A stretch of DNA of 24,396 nt, taken from NCBI GenBank assembly GCA_046160485.1, contig JBJXGV010000048.1, positions 1 through 24,396 of the forward strand. Direction: 5' to 3'. Below are positions 16,076-22,169 of the stretch, piece after piece. The first letter of the stretch is position 1; each line of letters opens with the position of its first letter. This stretch comes from JBJXGV01 sp046160485 (GTDB lineage Bacteria > Orphanbacterota > Orphanbacteria > JBJXGV01). The notes under the pieces were generated by a model that searched no databases, was not told the origin of the DNA, and was given only the letters and a program-made list of their open reading frames with translations. Both the position numbers and the translations under genes were made by a program.

Positions 16076-16105
16076 GCGCGATCGCGAACGTGAGCGCGAT
16101 CGCGA
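16076..16105. repeat. 12-bp direct repeat GCGCGATCGCGA, two copies
   Basis: Identical copies at 16076-16087 and 16094-16105 each contain the palindrome GCGATCGC. They lie in the 122-bp gap upstream of the NmrA-like gene, with start points 18 bp apart. They could be paired binding sites or simple GC-rich sequence. Confidence 0.35.
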
Positions 16106-16118
16106 GCGCGTGCGTGGT

Positions 16119-16135
16119 GCTCGCGCGCCGCGAGC
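16119..16135 (-). terminator. 7-bp hairpin at the stop codon of the small alpha/beta-barrel gene
   Basis: GCTCGCG (16119-16125) pairs with CGCGAGC (16129-16135) around a 3-nt loop. The right arm touches the stop codon at 16135-16137. There is no T-tract; attenuation or termination before the NmrA-like gene is possible. Confidence 0.3.
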
Positions 16136-16419
16136 TAGAGCGTCTTCGCCTCGACGAGTTCGGCGATGCGAGCGCGAGGATCGAGCATCACCGCTTTCGC
16201 CGGGCCTCCCCAGATCCGCTGCATCGTGACGAGAAACGCTTCGGCCTCGCGGAGGCTGTCGAACTCAAGGTCGATCATGACGTAGTTGGGGTCGTCGTGT
16301 GAACGGAGAACTTGATAGCGGCGAACGCCTGAGCCCTTGCGGTCGGCAGGGTCGCGATCGAACGCCTGCTTCCACTTCTCGAAGTTCGGGACGGAGTGCT
16401 CGATTCTCACGGCCGGCAT
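16135..16419 (-). CDS. small dimeric alpha/beta-barrel protein (antibiotic biosynthesis monooxygenase-like)
   Basis: This is a 94-residue protein with an AAGGAG site 9 nt before the ATG. The pattern is an opening strand (VRIEHSV), an amphipathic helix (FEKWKQAFD), then GVRRYQVLRSHDDPNYVMIDLEFDSLREAEAFLVTMQRIW. This is the ferredoxin-like alpha/beta fold of small monooxygenase- or cyclase-like proteins. No catalytic residue can be assigned. The ribosome-binding site overlaps the stop of the upstream Fic relic. A truncated homologue of its first 30 residues lies 1.2 kb upstream on the same strand (17536-17628), so the gene was once duplicated or flanked by a copy. It is complete by length. Confidence 0.75.
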   Translation of the reverse strand: MPAVRIEHSVPNFEKWKQAFDRDPADRKGSGVRRYQVLRSHDDPNYVMIDLEFDSLREAEAFLVTMQRIWGGPAKAVMLDPRARIAELVEAKTL

Positions 16420-16425
16420 TTCGAT

Positions 16426-16650
16426 TCACTCCTTCGCCGCGACGGATCGGCGTCGCGCTTTGGTGAAGGCGACCCCGAGCCGCTCGGCGAGTTTGTTCAC
16501 CGTCCAGAAGGGGTTCTCGACGAAGAGATCGAGCGCGCGTTCGGGCAGCCGCGAAGGCACCGCGGCGAACCGCTCGTGCCACCGGGCGACGAGCGCGTCA
16601 ATTCGCTGGATGCGGTCATGGGCTCCCTTGTTTGCGGCGGCGATAACAGT
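16426..16650 (-). pseudogene. C-terminal relic of a Fic family protein
   Basis: The frame encodes HDRIQRIDALVARWHERFAA, then a short gap, then ALDLFVENPFWTVNKLAERLGVAFTKARR. This is the helical region and winged-helix-like tail that ends many Fic-domain proteins (ENPF.TV..LAE.LGV...TA.R). The catalytic HPFx(D/E)GNGR motif is absent. Homology starts abruptly near residue TVIAAANK, and the end is replaced by RSVAAKE and a stop, so both ends are lost. There is no in-frame start before the match; the upstream open frame is the antisense of the SEC-C gene end. It sits 6 nt before the alpha/beta-barrel gene. It is probably non-functional. Confidence 0.6.
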
Positions 16651-16738
16651 CGAGGAGCATATTAGCGAAGCTGATGTCTTTCGAAAACAACAGAATGCGC
16701 GCCGGTACGGCTGGTCAGTCGGGGAGTGAATCGTTCGT

Positions 16739-17539
16739 TCATCGACCGCAGCACTTCTTGAATTTCTTTCCGCTGCCGCAGGAGCAGAGCTCGTTGCGCC
16801 CGGTCTTCGGGGTCGCGCTGCGGACCGGAGTGCGATGCGCCGCACGATTCGCCGACCGCCCCAGCACCCACGACTCGTAGTCGCCCGGGCGATCGAAGTC
16901 CTCCGTGAAATCGTCGATCGCGACGAAGCGCGGCCCCACCGTGTGCGTGTCCGGGTCCTTTCCGATCATCAGTTGGTAGTGCGCCCATCCCGACGCCGCA
17001 CGCCGACATGTTCCCTGCCGGTACATCGCGTCGAGCCGCTCGAGGTTCGCCGCGTGCTCTTCGAACGACGTGAACGATTGCGCGAAGAGTTCGCCGTGAC
17101 GGCAGCCTGTGAACCTGCTGGCGCCGGCCCGGCCGAATGCGGTCCAGTCCTCTCGCGAATCATCGAAGATCGTCCCGATCGCGGCGTCGCTGAACCACAC
17201 ATCGCCCAACAGAACGACCGTCCTGCCATCCGCATTCCAGAGTGCTTTCGAGGAGAGGAATTTGTATGCCTCCGTCTCGTTGGGGATGTCGTGGCTGATC
17301 CCATACAACTCGGGGGCGCCGGATAGGCTCGAGGCGTAGACGCCGAGGTCGTTCTCGTTCACGACGACGACGGTGTGGGTCGGCGTGATGGGTTCGCGCG
17401 CGGCAACCAGGCGCAGTGTCCGGTCGAGCAAGAGTTCGCCTTCAACTTCGATCAAGTGTTTGCAGCGCGTTTCGCGGTGGCCTCCCCAGCGCGTGTTCTC
17501 GCCGCCGCAGAGGATGATGCAGTGTGTTGGGGAGGTCAT
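16739..17539 (-). CDS. nucleotidyltransferase-like protein with C-terminal SEC-C zinc motif
   Basis: This is a 266-residue protein. The N-terminus (IILCGGENTRWGG, then CKHLIEVEGELLLDRTLRLV) matches the sugar-nucleotide / NTP-transferase fold: a glycine-rich loop, then the conserved Lys before a substrate-binding strand. VVLLGDVWFSD supplies the metal-binding Asp region. The last 20 residues are a SEC-C motif (CSCGSGKKFKKCC, Cys 252, 254, 263 and 264), as in the zinc tail of SecA. The nucleotide and sugar substrates are unknown; this combination is not one I can assign to a pathway. The ATG at 17539 has no Shine-Dalgarno and overlaps the stop of a 30-codon ORF as ATGA, so translation is probably coupled. 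The reading frame stays open upstream but encodes the wrong frame of that ORF. Confidence 0.75.
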   Translation of the reverse strand: MTSPTHCIILCGGENTRWGGHRETRCKHLIEVEGELLLDRTLRLVAAREPITPTHTVVVVNENDLGVYASSLSGAPELYGISHDIPNETEAYKFLSSKALWNADGRTVVLLGDVWFSDAAIGTIFDDSREDWTAFGRAGASRFTGCRHGELFAQSFTSFEEHAANLERLDAMYRQGTCRRAASGWAHYQLMIGKDPDTHTVGPRFVAIDDFTEDFDRPGDYESWVLGRSANRAAHRTPVRSATPKTGRNELCSCGSGKKFKKCCGR

Positions 17540-17628
17540 CGTGCCGGAGTCTTCAACGTGTCGCGGCCGAACGCGCGCTTCCAGTTTTCGAAGGTCGGAA
17601 CGGTGCGCTCGATACTCACGATCGGCAT
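17536..17628 (-). pseudogene. 30-codon truncated alpha/beta-barrel ORF, possible translational leader
   Basis: The ORF encodes MPIVSIERTVPTFENWKRAF and ten more residues. It parallels the first 24 residues of the intact protein at 16135-16419 (MPAVRIEHSVPNFEKWKQAF), then diverges and stops after KTPAR. It keeps a good AAGGAG site 9 nt before its ATG. Its TGA overlaps the nucleotidyltransferase start as ATGA. By origin it is a relic; by position it may now serve to load ribosomes for the next gene. Confidence 0.6.
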
Positions 17629-17637
17629 GGCGGGTTG

Positions 17638-17643
17638 CTCCTT
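17638..17643 (-). promoter_or_regulatory. ribosome-binding site of the 30-codon ORF
   Basis: AAGGAG on the minus strand lies 9 nt before the ATG at 17628. It is the only strong Shine-Dalgarno near the nucleotidyltransferase gene, which lacks its own. Confidence 0.6.
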
Positions 17644-17665
17644 CGGGGAGATCGACCCGAGTTGC

Positions 17666-17692
17666 GTACAACTTGGACTAAAGTTCGAGTAC
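17666..17692. promoter_or_regulatory. imperfect 27-bp palindrome, possible operator
   Basis: Outer GTAC arms (17666-17669 and 17689-17692) flank inner AACTT (17670-17674) and AAGTT (17681-17685) around a GGACTA centre; the outer arms are offset by 3 nt (CGA). It is AT-richer than its surroundings and lies 38 nt upstream of the 30-codon ORF, a usual place for an operator or promoter. It also overlaps the last codons of the methyltransferase relic. No regulator gene is nearby. Confidence 0.35.
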
Positions 17693-17990
17693 GAAGACGA
17701 GCGCGATGGATGCCAACGCGTAGGGGTCCGCACGCTCGAACCGCACGCGCCGCGCCGGGTAGTGCTTCGCACTCGCGACGTTGAGCACCTCGTCGCTCGG
17801 GTCCGTCGTCACGATCGCCTCCGCGACCGACGCGAGCGCTCCGGTCCAGTAGCCGGTGCCGCACGCGACCTCGAGGACGCGATGGCCGGCGAGTGCGGCG
17901 CGCAGCCACTCGCGCACGCGCGAGGTCGGCTTGGCGCTCGGGCTTGGCGTAGATCTGCTCGTACTCGGCGGTGCGGCGATGGCACGATCT
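17678..17990 (-). pseudogene. frameshifted and truncated SAM-dependent methyltransferase
   Basis: One frame (about 17981-17920) encodes HRRTAEYEQIYAKPERQADL, the typical start of a class I methyltransferase. The adjoining frame (17917-17678) continues VREWLRAALAGHRVLEVACG and then TGYWTGALASVAEAIVTTDPSDEVLNVA, with motif I (LEVACGTGYWT) and the acidic end of strand 2 (TTDPS). The two are joined by a frameshift between about 17911 and 17925. The protein also stops after FERADPYAL plus 11 unrelated residues, about 80 in the open part against some 200 expected. Motifs IV to VI are missing. It is therefore a dead gene, cut at its 3' end at the palindrome-containing junction near 17690. Confidence 0.72.
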
Positions 17991-18457
17991 CAGTGGGTGT
18001 CGAAGTCATTGAATCTCGTCTTGAGGACCGTCGCTACGTAGATCTCCAGAAGCGCCTGCCGCGTGGGCTCCTCTTCCTCCACGAATCGAATATCCATCGC
18101 CCGAACCCGCCGCTTGGCGGCCCGAAATGCTCGAACGAACCTGGGATCGTTCGTGAGCGCGTCCCGCGATCCCTCTGCCGTGTACGTGGCTTTCACCTTT
18201 CCGGTCTTGTGCCTCGCCATCCGGAACGCCAGCGTCGCCGTGTAGTGCGTTCCGCTCGGGCGGCAGTGACTCTGGAGCCGCTGCCGCAGCCGGTTGGTCC
18301 GCCCGACATAGAGCCGAAGGGCTCCCTCCGAAAACAGATAGATGCCTCGTGACGGCATCTCGCGCGGCAGAGCGTCGTACTTGACCGCACGTATCGCGAG
18401 CAAGCTACGATACTTGGATTCCAGGGCGTCAACGAGTTCGGCAAAGCGCTTGTTCAC
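17990..18457 (-). CDS. GIY-YIG nuclease family protein
   Basis: This is a 155-residue protein. The GIY motif is at residues 38-40 (SRGIYLF) and the YIG-equivalent YVG at 50-52, followed by RTNRLRQRL with the candidate catalytic Arg 60 and His 64. The C-terminus LLEIYVATVLKTRFNDFDTH carries a Glu that could be the metal ligand. Members are small single-domain endonucleases or DNA-binding proteins; its target is unknown. GTG at 18457 is preferred over the in-frame TTG at 18463 because GGAGG lies 7 nt before the GTG but almost touches the TTG. The start overlaps the end of a 30-codon ORF as GTGA. It is close to, but not part of, the restriction operon. Confidence 0.78.
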   Translation of the reverse strand: MNKRFAELVDALESKYRSLLAIRAVKYDALPREMPSRGIYLFSEGALRLYVGRTNRLRQRLQSHCRPSGTHYTATLAFRMARHKTGKVKATYTAEGSRDALTNDPRFVRAFRAAKRRVRAMDIRFVEEEEPTRQALLEIYVATVLKTRFNDFDTH

Positions 18458-18546
18458 GTGCAAACCTCCCGCCTGTGTTCCTCTGTATTCATTAACGGAC
18501 CAATCACTCGATGCAGCGCGAGGGCGTTCAATTCGTCGCGGGTCAT
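18454..18546 (-). CDS. 30-codon small ORF overlapping the GIY-YIG start
   Basis: The ATG at 18546 begins MTRDELNALALHRVIGPLM, with 11 more residues ending EVCT. The TGA shares bases with the GTG start of the GIY-YIG gene (GTGA). The DEL.ALALHR pattern resembles the first helix of longer DNA-associated proteins, so it may be a truncated relic. There is only a weak purine stretch directly before the ATG. It is uncertain whether the ORF is translated. Confidence 0.3.
   Translation of the reverse strand: MTRDELNALALHRVIGPLMNTEEHRREVCT
18465..18469 (-). promoter_or_regulatory. ribosome-binding site that fixes the GTG start of the GIY-YIG gene
   Basis: GGAGG on the minus strand is 7 nt before the GTG at 18457 and only 1 nt before the in-frame TTG at 18463. 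Confidence 0.6.
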
Positions 18547-18556
18547 ACCTTCCGGA

Positions 18557-19021
18557 TTACCTCACACTTTCATGGCCGGAAGGGCATCGGTAGATCTGCT
18601 GAAGCTTGCCCCACTCCACTCGCGTTCTTCCGGTGAAATAGACACCCATGCCGCAGATGGGACAGGCGTCAGATCTAGGTCGGGTCGGTTCTGCCGGTGT
18701 CCGCGCGGTCATCGACGCGTACCAATACGCATGCCCCGCTGGACAGCGGTACGCGTACATCAACTTTCCCCACTCGACCGCCGTGTCGCCGGTGAAGTAC
18801 ATGCTCATTCTGCAGGAAGGACAAAGATGCTGGCTTGATGTGGTGTGCCGCTCGCGCGACTGGACGTTTGTTGGCGTGAGACCCGGGGAAGTCGAATTCG
18901 TCAGTGGGGCCGCACAGCTGCTACCGAGCAAGATTGGGAAGGCGAACAACACGAGCACGAGTCTCACGATATGAGAGAAATGCTCGGAAATGCCGAATGC
19001 CGTCGAGGTTTGCCTGAACAT
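18557..19021 (-). CDS. membrane-anchored or exported protein with duplicated zinc ribbon
   Basis: This is a 154-residue protein that I do not recognise. Residues 19-33 are hydrophobic and end LLGSSC, a poor lipobox (Cys 36, but Gly-Ser-Ser before it). A Ser/Thr linker follows. Two copies of a 35-residue unit come next: CPSCRMSMYFTGDTAVEWGK through YRCPAGH, and CPICGMGVYFTGRTRVEWGK through YRCPSGH. Each has CxxC and CxxxH (Cys 67, 70, 93, His 97; Cys 120, 123, 146, His 150), which should bind one zinc. No Shine-Dalgarno is clear at the ATG; a GTG about 18 codons in (at the VRLVLV stretch) is an alternative. It lies 121 bp downstream of hsdR on the same strand. No function can be assigned. Confidence 0.6.
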   Translation of the reverse strand: MFRQTSTAFGISEHFSHIVRLVLVLFAFPILLGSSCAAPLTNSTSPGLTPTNVQSRERHTTSSQHLCPSCRMSMYFTGDTAVEWGKLMYAYRCPAGHAYWYASMTARTPAEPTRPRSDACPICGMGVYFTGRTRVEWGKLQQIYRCPSGHESVR

Positions 19022-19142
19022 GGCTTTGGGCCTCCACTCGCGATGTCCTGATCATCTGGTCCGAACTTCGGGGTAGCGATCGGCATCAGCCGCGGGCGCG
19101 GCGATTCCGCAACTCCCGTTTCTGGTTGGACGAAAGATCCGT

Positions 19143-22100
19143 TCATTGCTGACGCGTAATCGCATAGACCATGTCGCCGACGAAGCGCTTGAATGATTCG
19201 TTCTCGACGAACTGCTTGTAGACTTGCGTGTCGTCCGTCAAGAGGTGCTGCATCACCTTGGCGAGCGCTTGATCGTGCGCCAAGCGCGCCGTGTGCGGCG
19301 TGTTCTCTTTCGCGTTCTGGTATGCCGTGTCGGCGGCGACCTGGGGCGCGATGTCCTCGCGGATGCGCTTCACGACTCGATCGGTGTCCGCGAACAGCGT
19401 TCCGAACCGTTCATTGAACGACTTGAGGATGTTGCTCAAGCGATCGAGTTCGAGATCGGGTTTCCTGCCGCCACCCTCCACCGGCACGGGCTCGATCTGC
19501 GCGTCCTCGTCGGTGAGCGCGATCTTCATCACGGCCTTCTTCTCGACGCGGTAACTGTCCATGTCGATCGCCTCGAGGATTCCTCTGGCCAGGTCCACTT
19601 CCTGCGGCGCTGGGAGCTTGGGAGTGAGGAGATCCAGCATGATCGACAGCTTCTCCCACTCGGCATTGCGGTAGGGAATCACCGACGAAAGAAAGCCGTA
19701 TGTGCGGCAGAACGCCTTGGCCTTGCCCTTGAAGTCCACCTGCGCGTCCTCGTCGAGCCGCTTCACATACGCGTCCACGCACACATCGAGGATTGGGTCG
19801 AGTCGATCCCGGTCGGCGCCATCGAGGAATAACGCCACCACTTCGCGCACCTGCTCCGGCGAATACACCTGCGCGGCATCCAGCGCGGCCTTCAGGTCGT
19901 GCAATTTGTTGGGATCGGTCTCCTCCGCCAGTAGCGTCGTGCGGTAGTAATCCTGGAACGCGTGGGTGATTGCCTCCGCGTTGTTCTGAAAGTCGAGCAC
20001 GAAACAGTCGTGCTTTTGCGGGTGCGCGCGGTTGAGGCGTGACAGCGTCTGCACTGCCTTGATGCCCGAAAGGGGCTTGTCTACGTACATCGTGTGCAGC
20101 AGTGGCTCGTCGTAGCCTGTCTGGAACTTGTCGGCGCAGATCAGGAAGCGGTACGGGTCGGTCTGAATCTTCGCCGCGATCTCGCTGCCTGAGAAACCGT
20201 TGAGGGATACCTCGCTCACCCTCCCGTCGCCGTAGTCGTGCTCGCCCGAGAACGCCACGATCGCCTCATACGGGCTCTTCCGCTCGACGAGATAGCTCTT
20301 GAACGCGTGGAAGTACTGGATCGCCCGCTCGATCCCGCTCGTGATCACCATCGCCCGTGCGTCCCCGCCAATCTTGCCGGCGGCCATGACCTGCTCGTGA
20401 AAGTGGTCCACCATGATCTCGGCCTTGAGACGAATCGCGTGGTCGTGGCTCTCGACGTAGCGGCGCAACTTCTTCTTCGCCTTCTTCGTGTCAAACTCCG
20501 GATCGTCCTCGACCCGCTTCACGAGCTTGTAGTAGCTGGCCACCGGCGTGTAGGTCTTGAGCACGTCGAGGATGAAGCGTTCTTCCACAGCCTGCTTCAT
20601 CGTGTAGCTATGGAAAGGCCGGTGTCTTACCTTGCCTTCCGCATCCGCCGGCAGGGCTTCGCCGAACATCTCAAGCGTCTTGTTCTTCGGCGTCGCGGTG
20701 AACGCGAAGTAGCTGGCATTGGTCAACATTTTGCGCGCCGCCATCCGCCTCGCGAGCGCCTCGTTTACCGTGTCTTCAGGGTCGACGCCCGAGTCGTCGC
20801 AGTCGTCCGCGCGCTCGTCTACATCGCCGAGCGCCTGGCTCATCGCCGCCGAGGTCTTGCCGCCCTGGCTCGAGTGCGCCTCGTCGATGATGATCGCGAA
20901 CGTCTTGCCGGCCTCGGATTCGATCTCGTTCAGGATGAACGGAAACTTCTGCACCGTCGAGACGATGATCTTCTTTCCTTGCTCGATGAACTTGCGCAGG
21001 TCGCCCGAGTCCTCGGCGTGGCCTACTGTCGCGCCGACCTGCATGAACTGCTTGATGGTCGTCTGAATCTGGTTGTCGAGGAGGCGCCGGTCGGTGACCA
21101 CGATGACGGAGTCGAAGACCTCCTTGTCGTCGCCCTTGAGGCCGATGAGTTGATGCGAGAGCCACGCAATGGAGTTCGACTTCCCGCTTCCCGCCGAGTG
21201 CTGGATCAGATAGCGCCTGCCCGCGCCGTGTGCGCGCACGTCGGCCAGTGCCTCCCGGACGACGCCAAGCTGGTGATAGCGCGGCCAGATCTGCTTTCGC
21301 TTCTTCTTGCCGGTGCGCGCGTCCTTCTCCTCGACGATCTGCGCGTAGTTCTCGATGATGTCCGTCAGCCCCGCCGGAGTGAGCACGACTCTCCAGAGGT
21401 AGTCGGGCTTGAGGCCGTGCGGATTTGGCGGATTGCCCGCACCATCGTTGTAGCCCTTGTTGAAGGGCAGGAACCACGAGCCCTTGCCGCGCAGCTCGGT
21501 GCACATCCTTACCTCGCCGTCGTCCACCGCGAAGTGCACCACGCAGCGGCCGAACTCGAACAGCCGCTCGCGCGGGTCGCGGTCGCGCTTGTACTGCTGG
21601 ACGGCGTCCTCGACCGTCTGTTTGGTGAGGCTGTTCTTCAGCTCGAAGGTGGCGATGGGTAGGCCGTTGATGAACAGGCACAGGTCGAGCGCGCGGCGCG
21701 TCTCGTCCATGCTGTAGGCGAGCTGGCGCGTGATCGAGAAGCGGTTCTCGGCGTGCAGCTTCTCAGCCTTCGCGTTGCCCGGCGACGGCGTGCCGTAGAA
21801 GAGGTCGAAGTGCACCGGCCCGTGGTCCACGCCCTTGCGCAGCACATCGATCACGCCGCGTTTGCCGATCTCGCCGGACAGGCGGGCGAGGAACTTGAGG
21901 CGGTTGATGTCCCTGGCGTCGTTCGCGTCGGCCAGCGCCAGCTTCTTGAACGCCTCGGGCTGCGTGGCGCGCAGGAAGGCGAAGAGTTGCGGCACGTCGA
22001 GCGCGTGGGCGCGGTCGTAGTCCTGCGCGCTGCCGGCGGTGTAGCCGGTGCCGCCGTAGGGCGGCGGCCGTTCGGCGACCCGGTTCGGGACGACGGCGAG

Positions 22101-22169
22101 GCCGTCCGAGCCGGTCATGTGCCGCATGATCAGCGATTCGAGGCCCTTCTCGCTGGTGTCGGTGGTCAT
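19143..22169 (-). CDS. hsdR: type I restriction endonuclease subunit R
   Basis: This is a 1008-residue protein of full family length. The N-terminal nuclease domain has the PD-(D/E)xK pattern D162 ... E176-L-K178 (in LDLCLF and TFELKN). The helicase has Walker A HSAGSGKS (324-331), motif Ia-type VIVVTDRRLLDNQ (355-367), DEAH at 429-432 (IIIDEAHSSQGG) and motif III FAFTATP. A helicase C domain follows (FLICADKFQTGYDEPLLHTM, LSRLNR), with a helical tail that would contact the methylase core. HsdR uses ATP to translocate DNA and cuts unmethylated DNA at a distance as part of HsdR2M2S1. The ATG at 22169 overlaps the hsdS stop as ATGA. All core motifs are intact, so the subunit looks active. Confidence 0.95.
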   Translation of the reverse strand: MTTDTSEKGLESLIMRHMTGSDGLAVVPNRVAERPPPYGGTGYTAGSAQDYDRAHALDVPQLFAFLRATQPEAFKKLALADANDARDINRLKFLARLSGEIGKRGVIDVLRKGVDHGPVHFDLFYGTPSPGNAKAEKLHAENRFSITRQLAYSMDETRRALDLCLFINGLPIATFELKNSLTKQTVEDAVQQYKRDRDPRERLFEFGRCVVHFAVDDGEVRMCTELRGKGSWFLPFNKGYNDGAGNPPNPHGLKPDYLWRVVLTPAGLTDIIENYAQIVEEKDARTGKKKRKQIWPRYHQLGVVREALADVRAHGAGRRYLIQHSAGSGKSNSIAWLSHQLIGLKGDDKEVFDSVIVVTDRRLLDNQIQTTIKQFMQVGATVGHAEDSGDLRKFIEQGKKIIVSTVQKFPFILNEIESEAGKTFAIIIDEAHSSQGGKTSAAMSQALGDVDERADDCDDSGVDPEDTVNEALARRMAARKMLTNASYFAFTATPKNKTLEMFGEALPADAEGKVRHRPFHSYTMKQAVEERFILDVLKTYTPVASYYKLVKRVEDDPEFDTKKAKKKLRRYVESHDHAIRLKAEIMVDHFHEQVMAAGKIGGDARAMVITSGIERAIQYFHAFKSYLVERKSPYEAIVAFSGEHDYGDGRVSEVSLNGFSGSEIAAKIQTDPYRFLICADKFQTGYDEPLLHTMYVDKPLSGIKAVQTLSRLNRAHPQKHDCFVLDFQNNAEAITHAFQDYYRTTLLAEETDPNKLHDLKAALDAAQVYSPEQVREVVALFLDGADRDRLDPILDVCVDAYVKRLDEDAQVDFKGKAKAFCRTYGFLSSVIPYRNAEWEKLSIMLDLLTPKLPAPQEVDLARGILEAIDMDSYRVEKKAVMKIALTDEDAQIEPVPVEGGGRKPDLELDRLSNILKSFNERFGTLFADTDRVVKRIREDIAPQVAADTAYQNAKENTPHTARLAHDQALAKVMQHLLTDDTQVYKQFVENESFKRFVGDMVYAITRQQ

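Noticed and set aside
16674..16845. Upstream extension of the Fic relic frame as a 139-residue gene
   Set aside because: The first part is the antisense of the SEC-C gene end and shows no Fic homology, so only 16426-16650 is kept.
19022..19142. Possible insertion-sequence remnant between hsdR and the zinc-ribbon gene
   Set aside because: No terminal inverted repeats, target duplication or transposase-like frame can be seen in the 121 bp.
20238..21662. A 474-codon plus-strand frame opposite hsdR
   Set aside because: hsdR motifs are intact across the whole interval, so this frame is a shadow.
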